A stretch of DNA of 48,877 nt from Thermostichus vulcanus str. 'Rupite' (GTDB lineage: Bacteria; Cyanobacteriota; Cyanobacteriia; Thermostichales; Thermostichaceae). The translations under genes and the position numbers were made by a program. Location: the NCBI RefSeq assembly GCF_022848905.1, contig NZ_JAFIRA010000027.1, positions 1 through 48,877 on the forward strand, in the 5' to 3' direction. Positions 35,802-43,875 of this stretch are shown here, one piece after another (positions within the stretch are counted from its first letter, which is position 1; each line of letters starts with the position of its first letter). Under the pieces are notes generated by a model. That model was not told the DNA's origin and searched no databases. It saw only the letters and a list, made by a program, of their open reading frames with translations.

Positions 35802-35898
35802 CGGCCAAGCTCACAGATACCCTTTGCAACTCAATCGACCAGCTTGCAGCCTTCCAGTGCAGCAGCGGCGGCTCTCCCAGAAATGGAGTGGCAGTAGC

Positions 35899-36885
35899 TC
35901 ACTCCAGGCCCTCCTGCCGCACCACATCGATCAACCGCCGTACCGTTGCAGTACCTGAGGAAGCCTTAAATCGAAAAGGGAATTTGCCTTTGCCCAACAT
36001 GCGCAATCCCAAAGGCGCCAAACTCAGCAACCCCTTGGGATCCCGTCCTTGATTGGCCACCACCTGTAATCCAAAGCGACGTTCATCAACCCAGCCCCCG
36101 GAGCGCACCAGTTGCACCAGGGTTTTGCGGTGGCGAATCGGACGGCTGACTTCAGAAACCGGTTTCTCATTGGGATATCTGGCTAGGATCCCTTGCTTCA
36201 GTTCCGTAATCTGATCCAGCGGTGCTACCCCCATCGGGCAGACGGTGTTGCAGTTCCAGCAGCGGGTACATCCCCATACCCCAGACAGATTGTCTTGAGC
36301 TTGCAGGCGCTCCTCCCGCCGGCTGTCGCGGCTATCCTGCACAAGGCGGTTGGCTTTGGCTAGAGCATGAGGGCCGACAAACTCCGGGTTCACCTCTTTG
36401 GCGTTGCAATCGGAATAGCAGGCTCCACAGAGAATGCAGCCACTGGCAGCGTTAAGATGATCCCGCTCGGCAGGCGATTGGAGAAATTCCCGCTCTGGGA
36501 TCCGACGGCCCGCTGTACTGACAAAGGGATCCACCCGGCTGAGGTCATTCCAGAAGGGTTGCATATCCACAACCAGATCCCGCAAGACCGGCAGGTTACC
36601 CATGGGGCCAATGGTGATGCGGGTGGGATGGGGGCGATTCGGTTGCAGCTCCTCTTCGACATGTTGCTGACAAGCCAGGGCGGCTCTACCGTTGATGCGC
36701 ATGGCGCAGCTGCCACAGATGGTATTGCGGCAGTTTTTGCGAAAGGCAAGGCTGCCATCTTGCTCCCATTTGATTTGGTTGAGGCAATCCAGAATCGTGG
36801 CACTGGGGGAAGTCTCTAGCCAGAAGGATTGCAGACGGGGAGGGCCAGGGGGTAATTGACGAAAGATTTGAAATTCAACTTGCAT
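35899..36885 (-). CDS. sdhB: succinate dehydrogenase/fumarate reductase iron-sulfur subunit
   Basis: 328 residues from ATG 36885; a TTG eight codons upstream is less likely. It carries electrons from the flavin subunit to quinone on the thylakoid or plasma membrane. The 2Fe-2S ligands are Cys52, 57, 60 and 72 (NCRNTICGSCAMRINGRAAL). The 4Fe-4S and 3Fe-4S ligands are in GCILCGACYSDC (150-160) and GCTRCWNCNTVCP (206-216). The C-terminal 85 residues go beyond the normal SdhB end and contain a basic region (RRFGLQVVANQGRDPKGLLS, LGKGKFPFRFKASSG), as in the cyanobacterial form. SdhA is not adjacent, which is usual in cyanobacteria. Confidence 0.93.
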   Translation of the reverse strand: MQVEFQIFRQLPPGPPRLQSFWLETSPSATILDCLNQIKWEQDGSLAFRKNCRNTICGSCAMRINGRAALACQQHVEEELQPNRPHPTRITIGPMGNLPVLRDLVVDMQPFWNDLSRVDPFVSTAGRRIPEREFLQSPAERDHLNAASGCILCGACYSDCNAKEVNPEFVGPHALAKANRLVQDSRDSRREERLQAQDNLSGVWGCTRCWNCNTVCPMGVAPLDQITELKQGILARYPNEKPVSEVSRPIRHRKTLVQLVRSGGWVDERRFGLQVVANQGRDPKGLLSLAPLGLRMLGKGKFPFRFKASSGTATVRRLIDVVRQEGLE

Positions 36886-37046
36886 AAGTTCAGACCCAGG
36901 CAAAGACAAGAGACCTCATCTTAGCGGCAGTACAGCTGATTCCAGTGGTATCTACTACGGCTAATAGAGGTGAATCTACTGCCTGACAAGGATTTCGTTT
37001 GGCTTTCTAGCTTACATGAAGTCGGAAAAAGCTAGAACGGGATCCC

Positions 37047-37814
37047 TTAAAATGCGCGGCTGAGGGCACTCCCCGGCCCCTGAAACAGCAACCAGGAAAT
37101 GAGAAAGTTGGTGACGAACACCCCCAGCAACGCGGTCACCACCGCATCGGTTGTGGAGCGCCCCACCCCTTTGGCCCCGCCGGTTGTGGAGAGGCCCCAA
37201 CTGGAGCCGACAATGGCAATCAAGAACCCGAACACCATCGCCTTAAAACAACACACCAGTAAATCCCAGGGGGCGAGCAGGTTTTGAGCTGAGGTGAGGA
37301 ACAGGTTGGGGGAGATGTTGTAGACGGAAGCGCAGATGATCATCCCTCCCACCAGCCCCGTGAGCAAAGACAGGATGGTCAGTACGGGCAGCATCAGCCC
37401 CGAGGCCATAACCCGCGGGATCACCAGATAATCGACGGGATCCGTGCGCAACAGTTGCAAGGCATCGATCTGTTCGGTCACCTTCATGGTGCCCAGTTCG
37501 GCGGCAAAGGCGGATCCCACTCGACCGGCCAGGATCACAGCTGTTACCACGGGGGTGAGTTCACGGGTGAGGGCAATGGCCAAAACGCCCCCAATCAGGG
37601 AGGAAGCCCCAAAGTTGATAAACTCTCGCGCCAGTTGGATGGTGAACACACCGCTGATCACCACAGCCGTGATCAAAACAATAAACAAGGATTCCAGCCC
37701 GACCGCAGACAACTGATCCAAGGTATTGCGACGATGAATACGGCCTTGGCTGAGATGCAAAATCACTTGCCCAGCCAAGAGCCAGCTATTGCCAACCCGG
37801 TTCAACCAGCTCAT
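37047..37814 (-). CDS. MlaE-type lipid ABC transporter permease
   Basis: 255 residues. It has five or six membrane segments: SLFIVLITAVVISGVFTIQL, LTPVVTAVILAGRVGSAFAA, VLTILSLLTGLVGGMIICAS and FKAMVFGFLIAIVGSSWG among them. GRVGSAFAAELGTMKVTEQI is the permease signature. Members include MlaE and the plastid TGD1; they move phospholipid or, in plastids, phosphatidic acid between membranes. The ATPase (MlaF/TGD3) and MCE substrate-binding gene (MlaD/TGD2) are not in the window, normal for cyanobacteria, where they are dispersed. It starts 18 bp after the GerMN gene stop, so the two are co-transcribed. Confidence 0.92.
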   Translation of the reverse strand: MSWLNRVGNSWLLAGQVILHLSQGRIHRRNTLDQLSAVGLESLFIVLITAVVISGVFTIQLAREFINFGASSLIGGVLAIALTRELTPVVTAVILAGRVGSAFAAELGTMKVTEQIDALQLLRTDPVDYLVIPRVMASGLMLPVLTILSLLTGLVGGMIICASVYNISPNLFLTSAQNLLAPWDLLVCCFKAMVFGFLIAIVGSSWGLSTTGGAKGVGRSTTDAVVTALLGVFVTNFLISWLLFQGPGSALSRAF

Positions 37815-37832
37815 GCGCCCTCTACCCTGCCC

Positions 37833-38459
37833 CTAGGAGGCTGATACTTCTGCTGGCTCAGCATCCGGTTCTGCCGGGAGTTGGAAACTCGGCACAAACG
37901 AAGCGCGGGTCAGGGGTTGATCGATGATCAGTCCCTCTCCTCCTAAGACCTCTAGGGCGCGGCCCTCCACCGAGATCCACACCCGTGCGTCGGGATTTTG
38001 GCTGGTGGCTGTGTAGAGAACCTGGGTGATCCGGCCCATCATCATGCTGGATCCCCCACCTTGGGTGAATTCGGGAGAGAAATTGAGAAAAATATCGTTT
38101 CCCTCGATCCGCACATCCAGTACTTGCGTTTCAGGTGGGATCGCCGTACTGAGTTGAGGGTCGTTGGGGCCAGCAATCAGTTCCTGCAGAGCGAGGCGGA
38201 TCCCTTCTTGGGCATCGAGGGCACGCACGGTACGCTCTTGCTGTACATAGTAGATGGCGTTGTCAGCGGTGGTTAGCCAGTAGACGGAGAGGGTTTGTTG
38301 CGGCCCGATGCTGTACCACCAAACTCCCCCCATTAGCCCCAATCCGGTTAAGAAACCCAGGATCCCCAGTTGCAGGGCAGTGCCACGCCGTGGGCGGGAA
38401 CGCCGTCCTGCCGACCCAATGGATCCGAACTCTGCTATACGCCCTCCGTAGTGGCTCAT
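37833..38459 (-). CDS. GerMN domain membrane-anchored protein
   Basis: 208 residues from ATG 38459; TTG 38468 is discounted. A short basic N-terminus (RRSRPRRG) is followed by one helix (LGILGFLTGLGLMGGVWW) at about 31-48. The GerMN domain comes next: SVYWLTTADNAIYYVQQERT, GIRLALQELIAGPNDPQLST, VLDVRIEGNDIFLNFSPEFT. GerMN is a beta-rich domain found in spore germination proteins (GerM) and in LpqB-like lipoproteins, and may bind peptidoglycan or peptides. It should face the periplasm. Tandem with mlaE (18 bp spacing), consistent with an envelope lipid or wall role. Confidence 0.8.
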   Translation of the reverse strand: MSHYGGRIAEFGSIGSAGRRSRPRRGTALQLGILGFLTGLGLMGGVWWYSIGPQQTLSVYWLTTADNAIYYVQQERTVRALDAQEGIRLALQELIAGPNDPQLSTAIPPETQVLDVRIEGNDIFLNFSPEFTQGGGSSMMMGRITQVLYTATSQNPDARVWISVEGRALEVLGGEGLIIDQPLTRASFVPSFQLPAEPDAEPAEVSAS

Positions 38460-38625
38460 CGTTGGCAATCCCTCTATCTCACCTAGCTCTAGGGTAGCGA
38501 AGAAAGAGCGGCTCTGCGGGGATCCCCCGAAATGGAGCCAAGCGTCCGGGACAGCGATGAAACTGGCACAGCCTCAGCAGCCATGGGCAGCCCGGTTCGG
38601 GAGACTGAAAGGTAAGCGGTTATAG

Positions 38626-38943
38626 ATGGCCCACCATTCTCAAGATTTGGAGCAAGATATGAAACCTTTGCCCTTTCAGAAGGATACCCAGGCTTGGATC
38701 GCACAGGTTTGGATTGCCTTTATCGCTTCCGTACTGTTTAGTACCCTCGGGATCCTTTACGCGCCGATTGAGGAGCAGACCAAAGGCTATCTGGCGGTCA
38801 GCTTTTTGTTCACCATGAGTTCCAGCTTTACCTTGGCCAAAACGATTCGGGACAACCAAGAGGCTGCGCGGCTGTTTTCCCGCCTAGATGAGGCCCGCAT
38901 CGAAAAGATCCTGGCGGAACACGGCACAATCGACAAGCTGTAG
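38626..38943 (+). CDS. YiaA/YiaB two-helix membrane protein
   Basis: 105 residues. Two membrane helices of the YiaAB type lie at about 24-45 (WIAQVWIAFIASVLFSTLGI) and 55-75 (GYLAVSFLFTMSSSFTLAKT). KTIRDNQEAARLFSRLDEAR follows as an amphipathic cytoplasmic helix, and the tail is KILAEHGTIDKL. Function of the family is unknown. The ATG at 38626 has no strong Shine-Dalgarno. The stop lies 3 bp from that of the convergent DUF2993 gene. It is divergent from the GerMN gene by about 167 bp. Confidence 0.75.
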   Translation: MAHHSQDLEQDMKPLPFQKDTQAWIAQVWIAFIASVLFSTLGILYAPIEEQTKGYLAVSFLFTMSSSFTLAKTIRDNQEAARLFSRLDEARIEKILAEHGTIDKL

Positions 38944-38946
38944 GCT

Positions 38947-39768
38947 TCAAGGCAGAGCAGCCCGCCGGGATCCCGTCAGATGAGCCAGGGTCTCGACCCG
39001 GACAAACCCGATGACCTCCAGCTGATCGGATCCTACCTCTAGGCTCAGTACCCGCAGCAGGATCCCGAGTTCTTCCAGTTCTTCGAGGTTAAACACTTCA
39101 TTCAGCCCACCCAGAAAAGCCTCAGAAATTTCATCCGGCACCCGCACAGAGGCAACCACAAACTCTGGATCCTGGAGCCTGAGGCTTTGCCCCCCCTCGA
39201 CGCGGATCCCGGCATTGAACGCTACATCGATGGATTGCTCCATCTCGCCGTTGCGCTCCACCAAAATGGCGGAAAGTTGAATGCGATTGGGATCCAATAA
39301 ATCGATACGGGGCTGACGCAAATCAAAACGGCTGGGTTCTTCCCGGCGTCCACCAAAGGGCAAATCCGCTTGAATGTTCTGGAATTGGCTGAGAATTTCT
39401 GGTGAGTTCAGAGCGGCATTCAAGTCCTCCGCCCGTACTACGATGCGCACCGCTGCCTGTAGGGGCCGATCCAACCGTAAGGGATCCCCCTGAAACGAGG
39501 AAGGGTTGATCGCCAGGGCATCGGTTTCCAGCTCTAAAACCTCGATCCGAGGAAAAGGGGCTCGATACAATCCTCGTCCGGCAATCAACAGGCGATCAGC
39601 CTCGCCATTTAGAAGGCGGTAGTTGGGCTGACTTTGGATGCGCACCTCGAGAATTTCTGCTCGATCCAGCTGATCCAGCAACAGCTGCCGCGCCGACTGA
39701 TCCGCAAGATAGCCTGCTCCCCCTCCTAACCCCGTCAACAACCCCAACAGAACGGCCAGGATCTCCAT
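38947..39768 (-). CDS. DUF2993 (LmeA-like lipid-binding) protein
   Basis: 273 residues. An N-terminal hydrophobic segment (MEILAVLLGLLTGLGGGAGY) acts as a signal anchor. The rest is the beta-rich DUF2993 domain: ILEVRIQSQPNYRLLNGEAD, RLLIAGRGLYRAPFPRIEVL and ELETDALAINPSSFQG. This fold is related to tubular lipid-binding (TULIP/BPI-like) proteins; the mycobacterial LmeA member binds phospholipids in the periplasm. DUF2993 is common in cyanobacteria with unknown role. It lies between membrane and surface genes and ends 3 bp from the YiaAB gene, both minor hints of an envelope function. Confidence 0.85.
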   Translation of the reverse strand: MEILAVLLGLLTGLGGGAGYLADQSARQLLLDQLDRAEILEVRIQSQPNYRLLNGEADRLLIAGRGLYRAPFPRIEVLELETDALAINPSSFQGDPLRLDRPLQAAVRIVVRAEDLNAALNSPEILSQFQNIQADLPFGGRREEPSRFDLRQPRIDLLDPNRIQLSAILVERNGEMEQSIDVAFNAGIRVEGGQSLRLQDPEFVVASVRVPDEISEAFLGGLNEVFNLEELEELGILLRVLSLEVGSDQLEVIGFVRVETLAHLTGSRRAALP

Positions 39769-39853
39769 GTGCCATGCCCCAATGTGGCCTCAACCCAGGT
39801 TAGCAAGCGGGATCCCTCAGAGATGCCACCGAGTAATCCCTCAAGGATCCCGG

Positions 39854-40294
39854 TCAATGAAGCATCTTGAGAGAGCTGGCTTCGATGGGGCGATTGCCCA
39901 TGAAGGTTTTGGCGATTTTGAGGCCATCCACCATCACCGGGCGATTGGGGATGCGATCCGTGATGAACTTGGCGCTCGACGCAACGGTGGGACGGCCTTC
40001 TCCCCAGGTTTCTACCACTTTGAGGCTGGAGGCAGTCACCGGACGATCGCTGAAGTATTCCACCACCTTGAGACTAGAGGCTCCAATGGGGCGGTTGTCC
40101 GGGCCAATCTCACTAATCTTGACGTCGCCCACAAACACGGGCCGATTCATGGGTTTGGCGAGAGCGCTGGCTTCAGACGCACCTTGAGAAGCCAAGTCTT
40201 GTTCAGGGCGGGGGGCCAAGTTCAACCCATTGCTAGAGCCAGTAGGAGCATCTTGCTCCGATAGGGTGCTGGAATGACCATTACGAGCAGCCAT
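39854..40294 (-). CDS. protein made of six RP repeats of 16-17 residues
   Basis: 146 residues from ATG 40294, preceded by AGGAG; the longer frame is rejected. After a polar, low-complexity head (about 1-49), RP dipeptides occur at residues 51, 68, 84, 101, 118 and 135, so spacing is 17, 16, 17, 17, 17. The unit reads roughly NRPIxASSLKVVExxxx, for example DNRPIGASSLKVVEYFS and DRPVTASSLKVVETWGE. Each unit has the length for a beta-strand pair, so a solenoid is likely. No signal peptide or membrane segment. I have seen similar NRP-repeat proteins in cyanobacteria but know no function. The gene may share its upstream region with the divergent secreted protein. Confidence 0.75.
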   Translation of the reverse strand: MAARNGHSSTLSEQDAPTGSSNGLNLAPRPEQDLASQGASEASALAKPMNRPVFVGDVKISEIGPDNRPIGASSLKVVEYFSDRPVTASSLKVVETWGEGRPTVASSAKFITDRIPNRPVMVDGLKIAKTFMGNRPIEASSLKMLH

Positions 40295-40595
40295 GGGAAT
40301 CTCCTGAATTGACGGAATGGGAAAACAAGACGGGGTTGGGCTCGATGCAGTACTGCAAAAGGAAAAAGGGCTTGCGTGCTCACTACCCCCTAAGGGCACA
40401 GAGGCGGTGAGGTTGGGATCCCCAATGCTAAAGATATTCTAAAAATCTAAAGATATCCTAACATCCTAAACCTAAACCGAGGTTGAAACTGGAATCTGTT
40501 TATGACAACCCCTCTTCTGTCAGGTGCAGGGATCCCTCTGAACGGTACCAGAAATTGGCGATACACTACATCTGGAGTGAGTGGGTTGTGGAGTG
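40295..40595. promoter_or_regulatory. divergent spacer with a 19-bp tandem direct repeat
   Basis: 301 bp without a gene, AT-rich in the middle. CTAAAGATATTCTAA at 40428..40442 and CTAAAGATATCCTAA at 40447..40461 differ at one base and repeat with a 19-bp period; CTAA continues downstream (CTAAACCTAAACC). This may be a tandem operator between the RP-repeat gene and the secreted-protein gene. Confidence 0.4.
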
Positions 40596-40958
40596 ATGGC
40601 AGGGATCCACCCTTTGCGTTGGTACATGTGTTGGGCAAGCGGGGCTGCACCGGCTCTCTTGGCTTTGCTGCTGTTGTCAAACCAGGCGGCTCAGGCCAGC
40701 CAAGCCTCCGCTCTAGAGCCTCAGCCCCAGTTCGACTTGAATGTTATCCGCTCCCGCACTTTGCCCTGGCAACGGCCCCCGATGGTCTTTGAGCCAGCCG
40801 ATCCTTCTGACGCGGATGAATGGGGGGCGGATGACGCAGAGCATCCTTTCTTGGAGTTCACCCTGGAGGAGAGCAACACCGCCATTGCGCTTTTTGGCTG
40901 TGACTGCCCCGCCCATTTGAATCAGTTACGCCAGATGCGCGGTTTGCCGTTGCTTTAG
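40596..40958 (+). CDS. small secreted protein, unknown function
   Basis: 120 residues from ATG 40596, with GTGGAG upstream; a GTG five codons earlier is possible. A signal peptide, MAGIHPLRWYMCWASGAAPA then LLALLLLSNQAAQA, ends near residue 36. The mature part is acidic (PADPSDADEWGADDAEHPFL) and ends with ESNTAIALFGCDCPAHLNQL then RQMRGLPLL. The CDC pair may form a disulfide or bind metal; the rest has no other cysteines. I do not recognise the family. The stop lies 63 bp from the convergent M48 gene stop. Confidence 0.6.
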   Translation: MAGIHPLRWYMCWASGAAPALLALLLLSNQAAQASQASALEPQPQFDLNVIRSRTLPWQRPPMVFEPADPSDADEWGADDAEHPFLEFTLEESNTAIALFGCDCPAHLNQLRQMRGLPLL

Positions 40959-41021
40959 GGATCCCAACTGAATCCATACCGGAATCGGAAATTCCAACAC
41001 AGAGGGGGCGGACCCATCTGT

Positions 41022-41918
41022 TCAAGGCAGCACTGGCAGCACCGGCAAAATCTCAATTTCGGTACGTTGGCTTTGGCTCGGTTGTCCGACAGGCAAAATG
41101 GAGCCGCCTGAGCCTTGTGGTGGCAGCGGGGCCGTCTGGGCCGCTGGGCTAACCATGCCGTGCTGAGCAATCAGTTGGTTGAGGCGGGCGATGCGCTCCG
41201 GGACAGGTGGATGGGTGCGCAAGAAATCCGGTAGAGATCCACGAGACTGCAACTTGGCCAAAAATTGCGGCATCCCCTGCGGGTCAAATCCGGCTCGGTA
41301 GGCTGCCCAGAGACCTTTTTCATCGGCTACAAACTCGTTTTCCCGGCTTTGCGGTCGTCGGATCCCGACCTCTAGGGCCAGAGCCGCCAGGTTGTTGTCA
41401 TTCACCCCCAACAGTTGCGCCCCAAACCGGGCGGTGGCTGCCTGTTGCAGTTGTTGCAATCCGTGGCGCTCGCTGATGTGGGCTACTTCGTGGGCCAAGA
41501 CGGCTGCAATTTGGTCGTCGTTGTCGGCGGCTTGCAGAGCGCCGGTGGTGATGTACACAAACCCCCCCATCGTGGCAAAGGCATTGATGGCCGGATCCTC
41601 AACCACCTGGAAAGTGTAAGGCAAGTGGGGCCGTTCGCTACTGGCGGCCACCCGTTGGCCGATGCGGTTCACCCGACTCACCCAGTAGGGATCCCTACTG
41701 AGGCGAATCTCGCCCCGACTTTTTAGGTGCTGATCAATCTGGCGACCCAGGCTGACTTCTTGGGCCTCGCTCAGTTGGCTCACCTGCATCAGTTGCACCC
41801 CCTGGAGCAACAAGCGACCCCAGTCTTGGGCTTGAGCGGGTGCCCCAATCAGGGATCCCATCACCAGCAGGGCCACCCCCGAACGAACAAGCCAAGGTAA
41901 TGGGCAAGTTTGCAGCAT
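41022..41918 (-). CDS. M48 family zinc metallopeptidase (secreted, HtpX/Oma1-like)
   Basis: 298 residues. A signal peptide (SGVALLVMGSLIGAPAQAQ) ends near 30. The zinc site is HEVAH (143-147) in AAVLAHEVAHISERHGLQQL, with the third ligand probably Glu195 in SRENEFVADEKGLW. PAINAFATMGGFVYITTGAL is typical of the BepA/YcaL/Oma1 branch. The C-terminal part is rich in Pro, Gln and Ser (LPPQGSGGSILPVGQ) and probably disordered. Unlike BepA it lacks TPR repeats. It likely clears misfolded envelope proteins in the periplasm or lumen. The ATG at 41918 starts right at the signal peptide. Confidence 0.92.
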   Translation of the reverse strand: MLQTCPLPWLVRSGVALLVMGSLIGAPAQAQDWGRLLLQGVQLMQVSQLSEAQEVSLGRQIDQHLKSRGEIRLSRDPYWVSRVNRIGQRVAASSERPHLPYTFQVVEDPAINAFATMGGFVYITTGALQAADNDDQIAAVLAHEVAHISERHGLQQLQQAATARFGAQLLGVNDNNLAALALEVGIRRPQSRENEFVADEKGLWAAYRAGFDPQGMPQFLAKLQSRGSLPDFLRTHPPVPERIARLNQLIAQHGMVSPAAQTAPLPPQGSGGSILPVGQPSQSQRTEIEILPVLPVLP

Positions 41919-42214
41919 TGAGAGGCCTCCTCAAGAGGGCTTACCCTCAAGCTAGCGATTTTCTGCTTCGATAGGGTTACCGCAAAGGTGAAATTCCTCT
42001 GCCATGAAAGGTAAATGTTGGGAAATACTCCACTGGCTGCGTGGAATGGAATACGATAAGACTTCGTGTTTGGTTTTAGCGATTGCCTTGAATTGTTGCC
42101 TACGGTTGAATTGACTACTGTTGATCAAACTCGTGATCAAATTGGTCGAGCTTGAATAGGCTTTTGTCCCACGGTCGTTTACCCTGACTCCTCATCCCTC
42201 TGCTCGTTGCTGTC
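41919..42214. promoter_or_regulatory. min operon upstream region
   Basis: 296 bp. TGATCAAA occurs at 42122..42129 and again at 42134..42141, a perfect direct repeat of a palindrome-centred 8-mer at 12-bp spacing. TTGACT at 42111 could be a -35 box for minC. No clear -10 box is seen. No gene lies here. Confidence 0.4.
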
Positions 42215-42961
42215 ATGACGGGATCCCCTGTACTGAACCCTCAAGGCTCCCCGCCGCCCACTCCAGCTTCACGCAATTTGGCGGCAGGTACTGTCTATTT
42301 CCGTTCCGACTCCCAAGGGCTCCATCTGCATTTACCCGCTGGCATGGACTGGGATGAGGTGTGGGAAAGTTTGATTTGGCAGTTGCGCAGCCGCAAACCC
42401 TTCTGGGCCGGAGCGACCCCCCTCACCCTCTGGAGTCAGGATTGGGAGCTGGATCTGCCCACGTTGCAAACCCTGTCTGCCCTGGTATCGCAGTATCAGC
42501 TGCAGCTGCGGCGAGTTCAAACCACCATCCGCTCGACGGCAATTGCGGCGGCCACTTTGGGCTATTCTGTGGAACAATCTTCCCCTTTGGAGGCGATTCC
42601 TCCTGTTCCGACCGATACCACTCCCTTGTATTTGCGCTCCACGGTTCGTTCTGGCACCGCTGTTCGTCACAGTGGTTCGGTCTTTTTGCTGGGGGATCTT
42701 AACCCTGGAGGAGAGATTATCGCTGGGGGGGATATTTGGGTGTGGGGACGGTTGCGGGGGGTGGTTCATGCTGGGGCCAATGGTGACGAAAAGGCCCTGA
42801 TTTTGGCTCTCCAGCTGGATCCCACCCAGTTGCGTATTGCCGATCAAGTGGCCCGTCCGCCCGAAGCGGGATCCCTGCCCAACACACCTGAAGTGGTTTA
42901 CTTGCAGGATAATGTCATCTGCATCGCCACCATTCAGGATTTTCTGCGGAGAGAGGTATGA
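42215..42961 (+). CDS. minC: septum site-determining protein MinC
   Basis: 248 residues. MinC inhibits FtsZ ring assembly away from mid-cell. The N-terminal domain is about 25-110, with FRSDSQGLHLHLPAGMDWDE and LWSQDWELDLPTLQTLSALV. The C-terminal beta-helical domain (about 135-225) holds LRSTVRSGTAVRHSGSVFLL and GDLNPGGEIIAGGDIWVWGR, then LRGVVHAGANGDEKALILAL, the classic MinD-binding face. An extra 20-residue Pro-rich head (PQGSPPPTPAS) precedes it. The gene starts min operon order C-D-E and overlaps minD by four bases (ATGA). Confidence 0.95.
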   Translation: MTGSPVLNPQGSPPPTPASRNLAAGTVYFRSDSQGLHLHLPAGMDWDEVWESLIWQLRSRKPFWAGATPLTLWSQDWELDLPTLQTLSALVSQYQLQLRRVQTTIRSTAIAAATLGYSVEQSSPLEAIPPVPTDTTPLYLRSTVRSGTAVRHSGSVFLLGDLNPGGEIIAGGDIWVWGRLRGVVHAGANGDEKALILALQLDPTQLRIADQVARPPEAGSLPNTPEVVYLQDNVICIATIQDFLRREV

Positions 42962-43764
42962 GCCGAGTCATTGTCATGACCTCCGGTAAAGGTGGAGTTG
43001 GCAAAACCACGGTAACGGCCAACTTGGGCACAGCCTTGGCGCGGCTGGGTCGCTCGGTGGTGGTGGTGGATGCGGATTTTGGCCTGCGCAATCTGGATCT
43101 CTTGCTGGGGCTGGAGAACCGGGTGGTTTACACGGCCCTAGAGGTGATTGCAGGAGAATGTCGCCTCGAACAAGCCTTGGTGAAAGACAAACGCACCCCC
43201 AATCTCTCGTTGTTGCCTGCCGCCCAAAGCCGTAACAAAACGGCAGTGAAGCCGGAGCAGATGCGCGAATTGATCGATAAGCTCTCCAGCAGCCATGATT
43301 ATGTGCTGATTGACTGTCCAGCCGGGATCGAGCAGGGGTTTCGCAATGCAATAGCTGGGGCCAACGAAGCGATCATTGTCACCACGCCCGAGCTGGCAGC
43401 GGTGCGGGATGCGGATCGGGTGGTGGGATTGTTAGAAGCGGCACAAATTCGACCGACGCGATTGATCGTCAACCGTCTGCGCCCAGATATGGTGGCGGCC
43501 AGCCAGATGATGTCGGTGGAGGATGTGGTGGAGGTGCTGGCGATCCCGTTGGTGGGGATTGTGCCGGAGGATCGTGAGGTGATCGTCTCCACCAACAAAG
43601 GGGAACCTCTGGTGCTTTCCAGCAACCCGCCCCTAGCGGCTCAGGCGTTACAGCGTATTGCCCGCCGATTGGAAGGCGAAACCGTGGACTTTCCAGATGT
43701 GGCCAGTTTGGGGGAGTCGTTTTGGGAACGGGCCAAACGGTTTTTGAATCAAAGGGTGATTTGA
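42958..43764 (+). CDS. minD: septum site-determining protein MinD
   Basis: 268 residues. MinD is an ATPase of the ParA/MinD type that recruits MinC to the membrane. The deviant Walker A is SGKGGVGKTTV (9-19). DADFGLRNLDLLLGLENR and LIDCPAGIEQGFRNAI match switch I and II. VNRLRPDMVAASQMMSVEDV and the C-terminal amphipathic membrane-targeting helix WERAKRFLNQRVI are present. Its start ATG overlaps the minC stop, so translation is coupled. The gap to minE is 111 bp and includes a 9-bp tandem repeat. Confidence 0.97.
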   Translation: MSRVIVMTSGKGGVGKTTVTANLGTALARLGRSVVVVDADFGLRNLDLLLGLENRVVYTALEVIAGECRLEQALVKDKRTPNLSLLPAAQSRNKTAVKPEQMRELIDKLSSSHDYVLIDCPAGIEQGFRNAIAGANEAIIVTTPELAAVRDADRVVGLLEAAQIRPTRLIVNRLRPDMVAASQMMSVEDVVEVLAIPLVGIVPEDREVIVSTNKGEPLVLSSNPPLAAQALQRIARRLEGETVDFPDVASLGESFWERAKRFLNQRVI

Positions 43765-43841
43765 GCAGCCTTTTGACCGCTGTTGAACTGCTTTTATACA
43801 GGTTTTCTCTAGATTGTCTCGATTGAATGGCACCTTTGACC

Positions 43842-43868
43842 CGTTAGTACCGTTAGTAACTTAGTACC
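43842..43868 (+). repeat. three imperfect 9-bp tandem repeats upstream of minE
   Basis: CGTTAGTAC, CGTTAGTAA, CTTAGTACC run head to tail and end 7 bp before the minE ATG, in the place where a Shine-Dalgarno would lie. No good Shine-Dalgarno is visible between the repeats and the ATG. Confidence 0.6.
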
Positions 43869-43875
43869 CAAGCCT

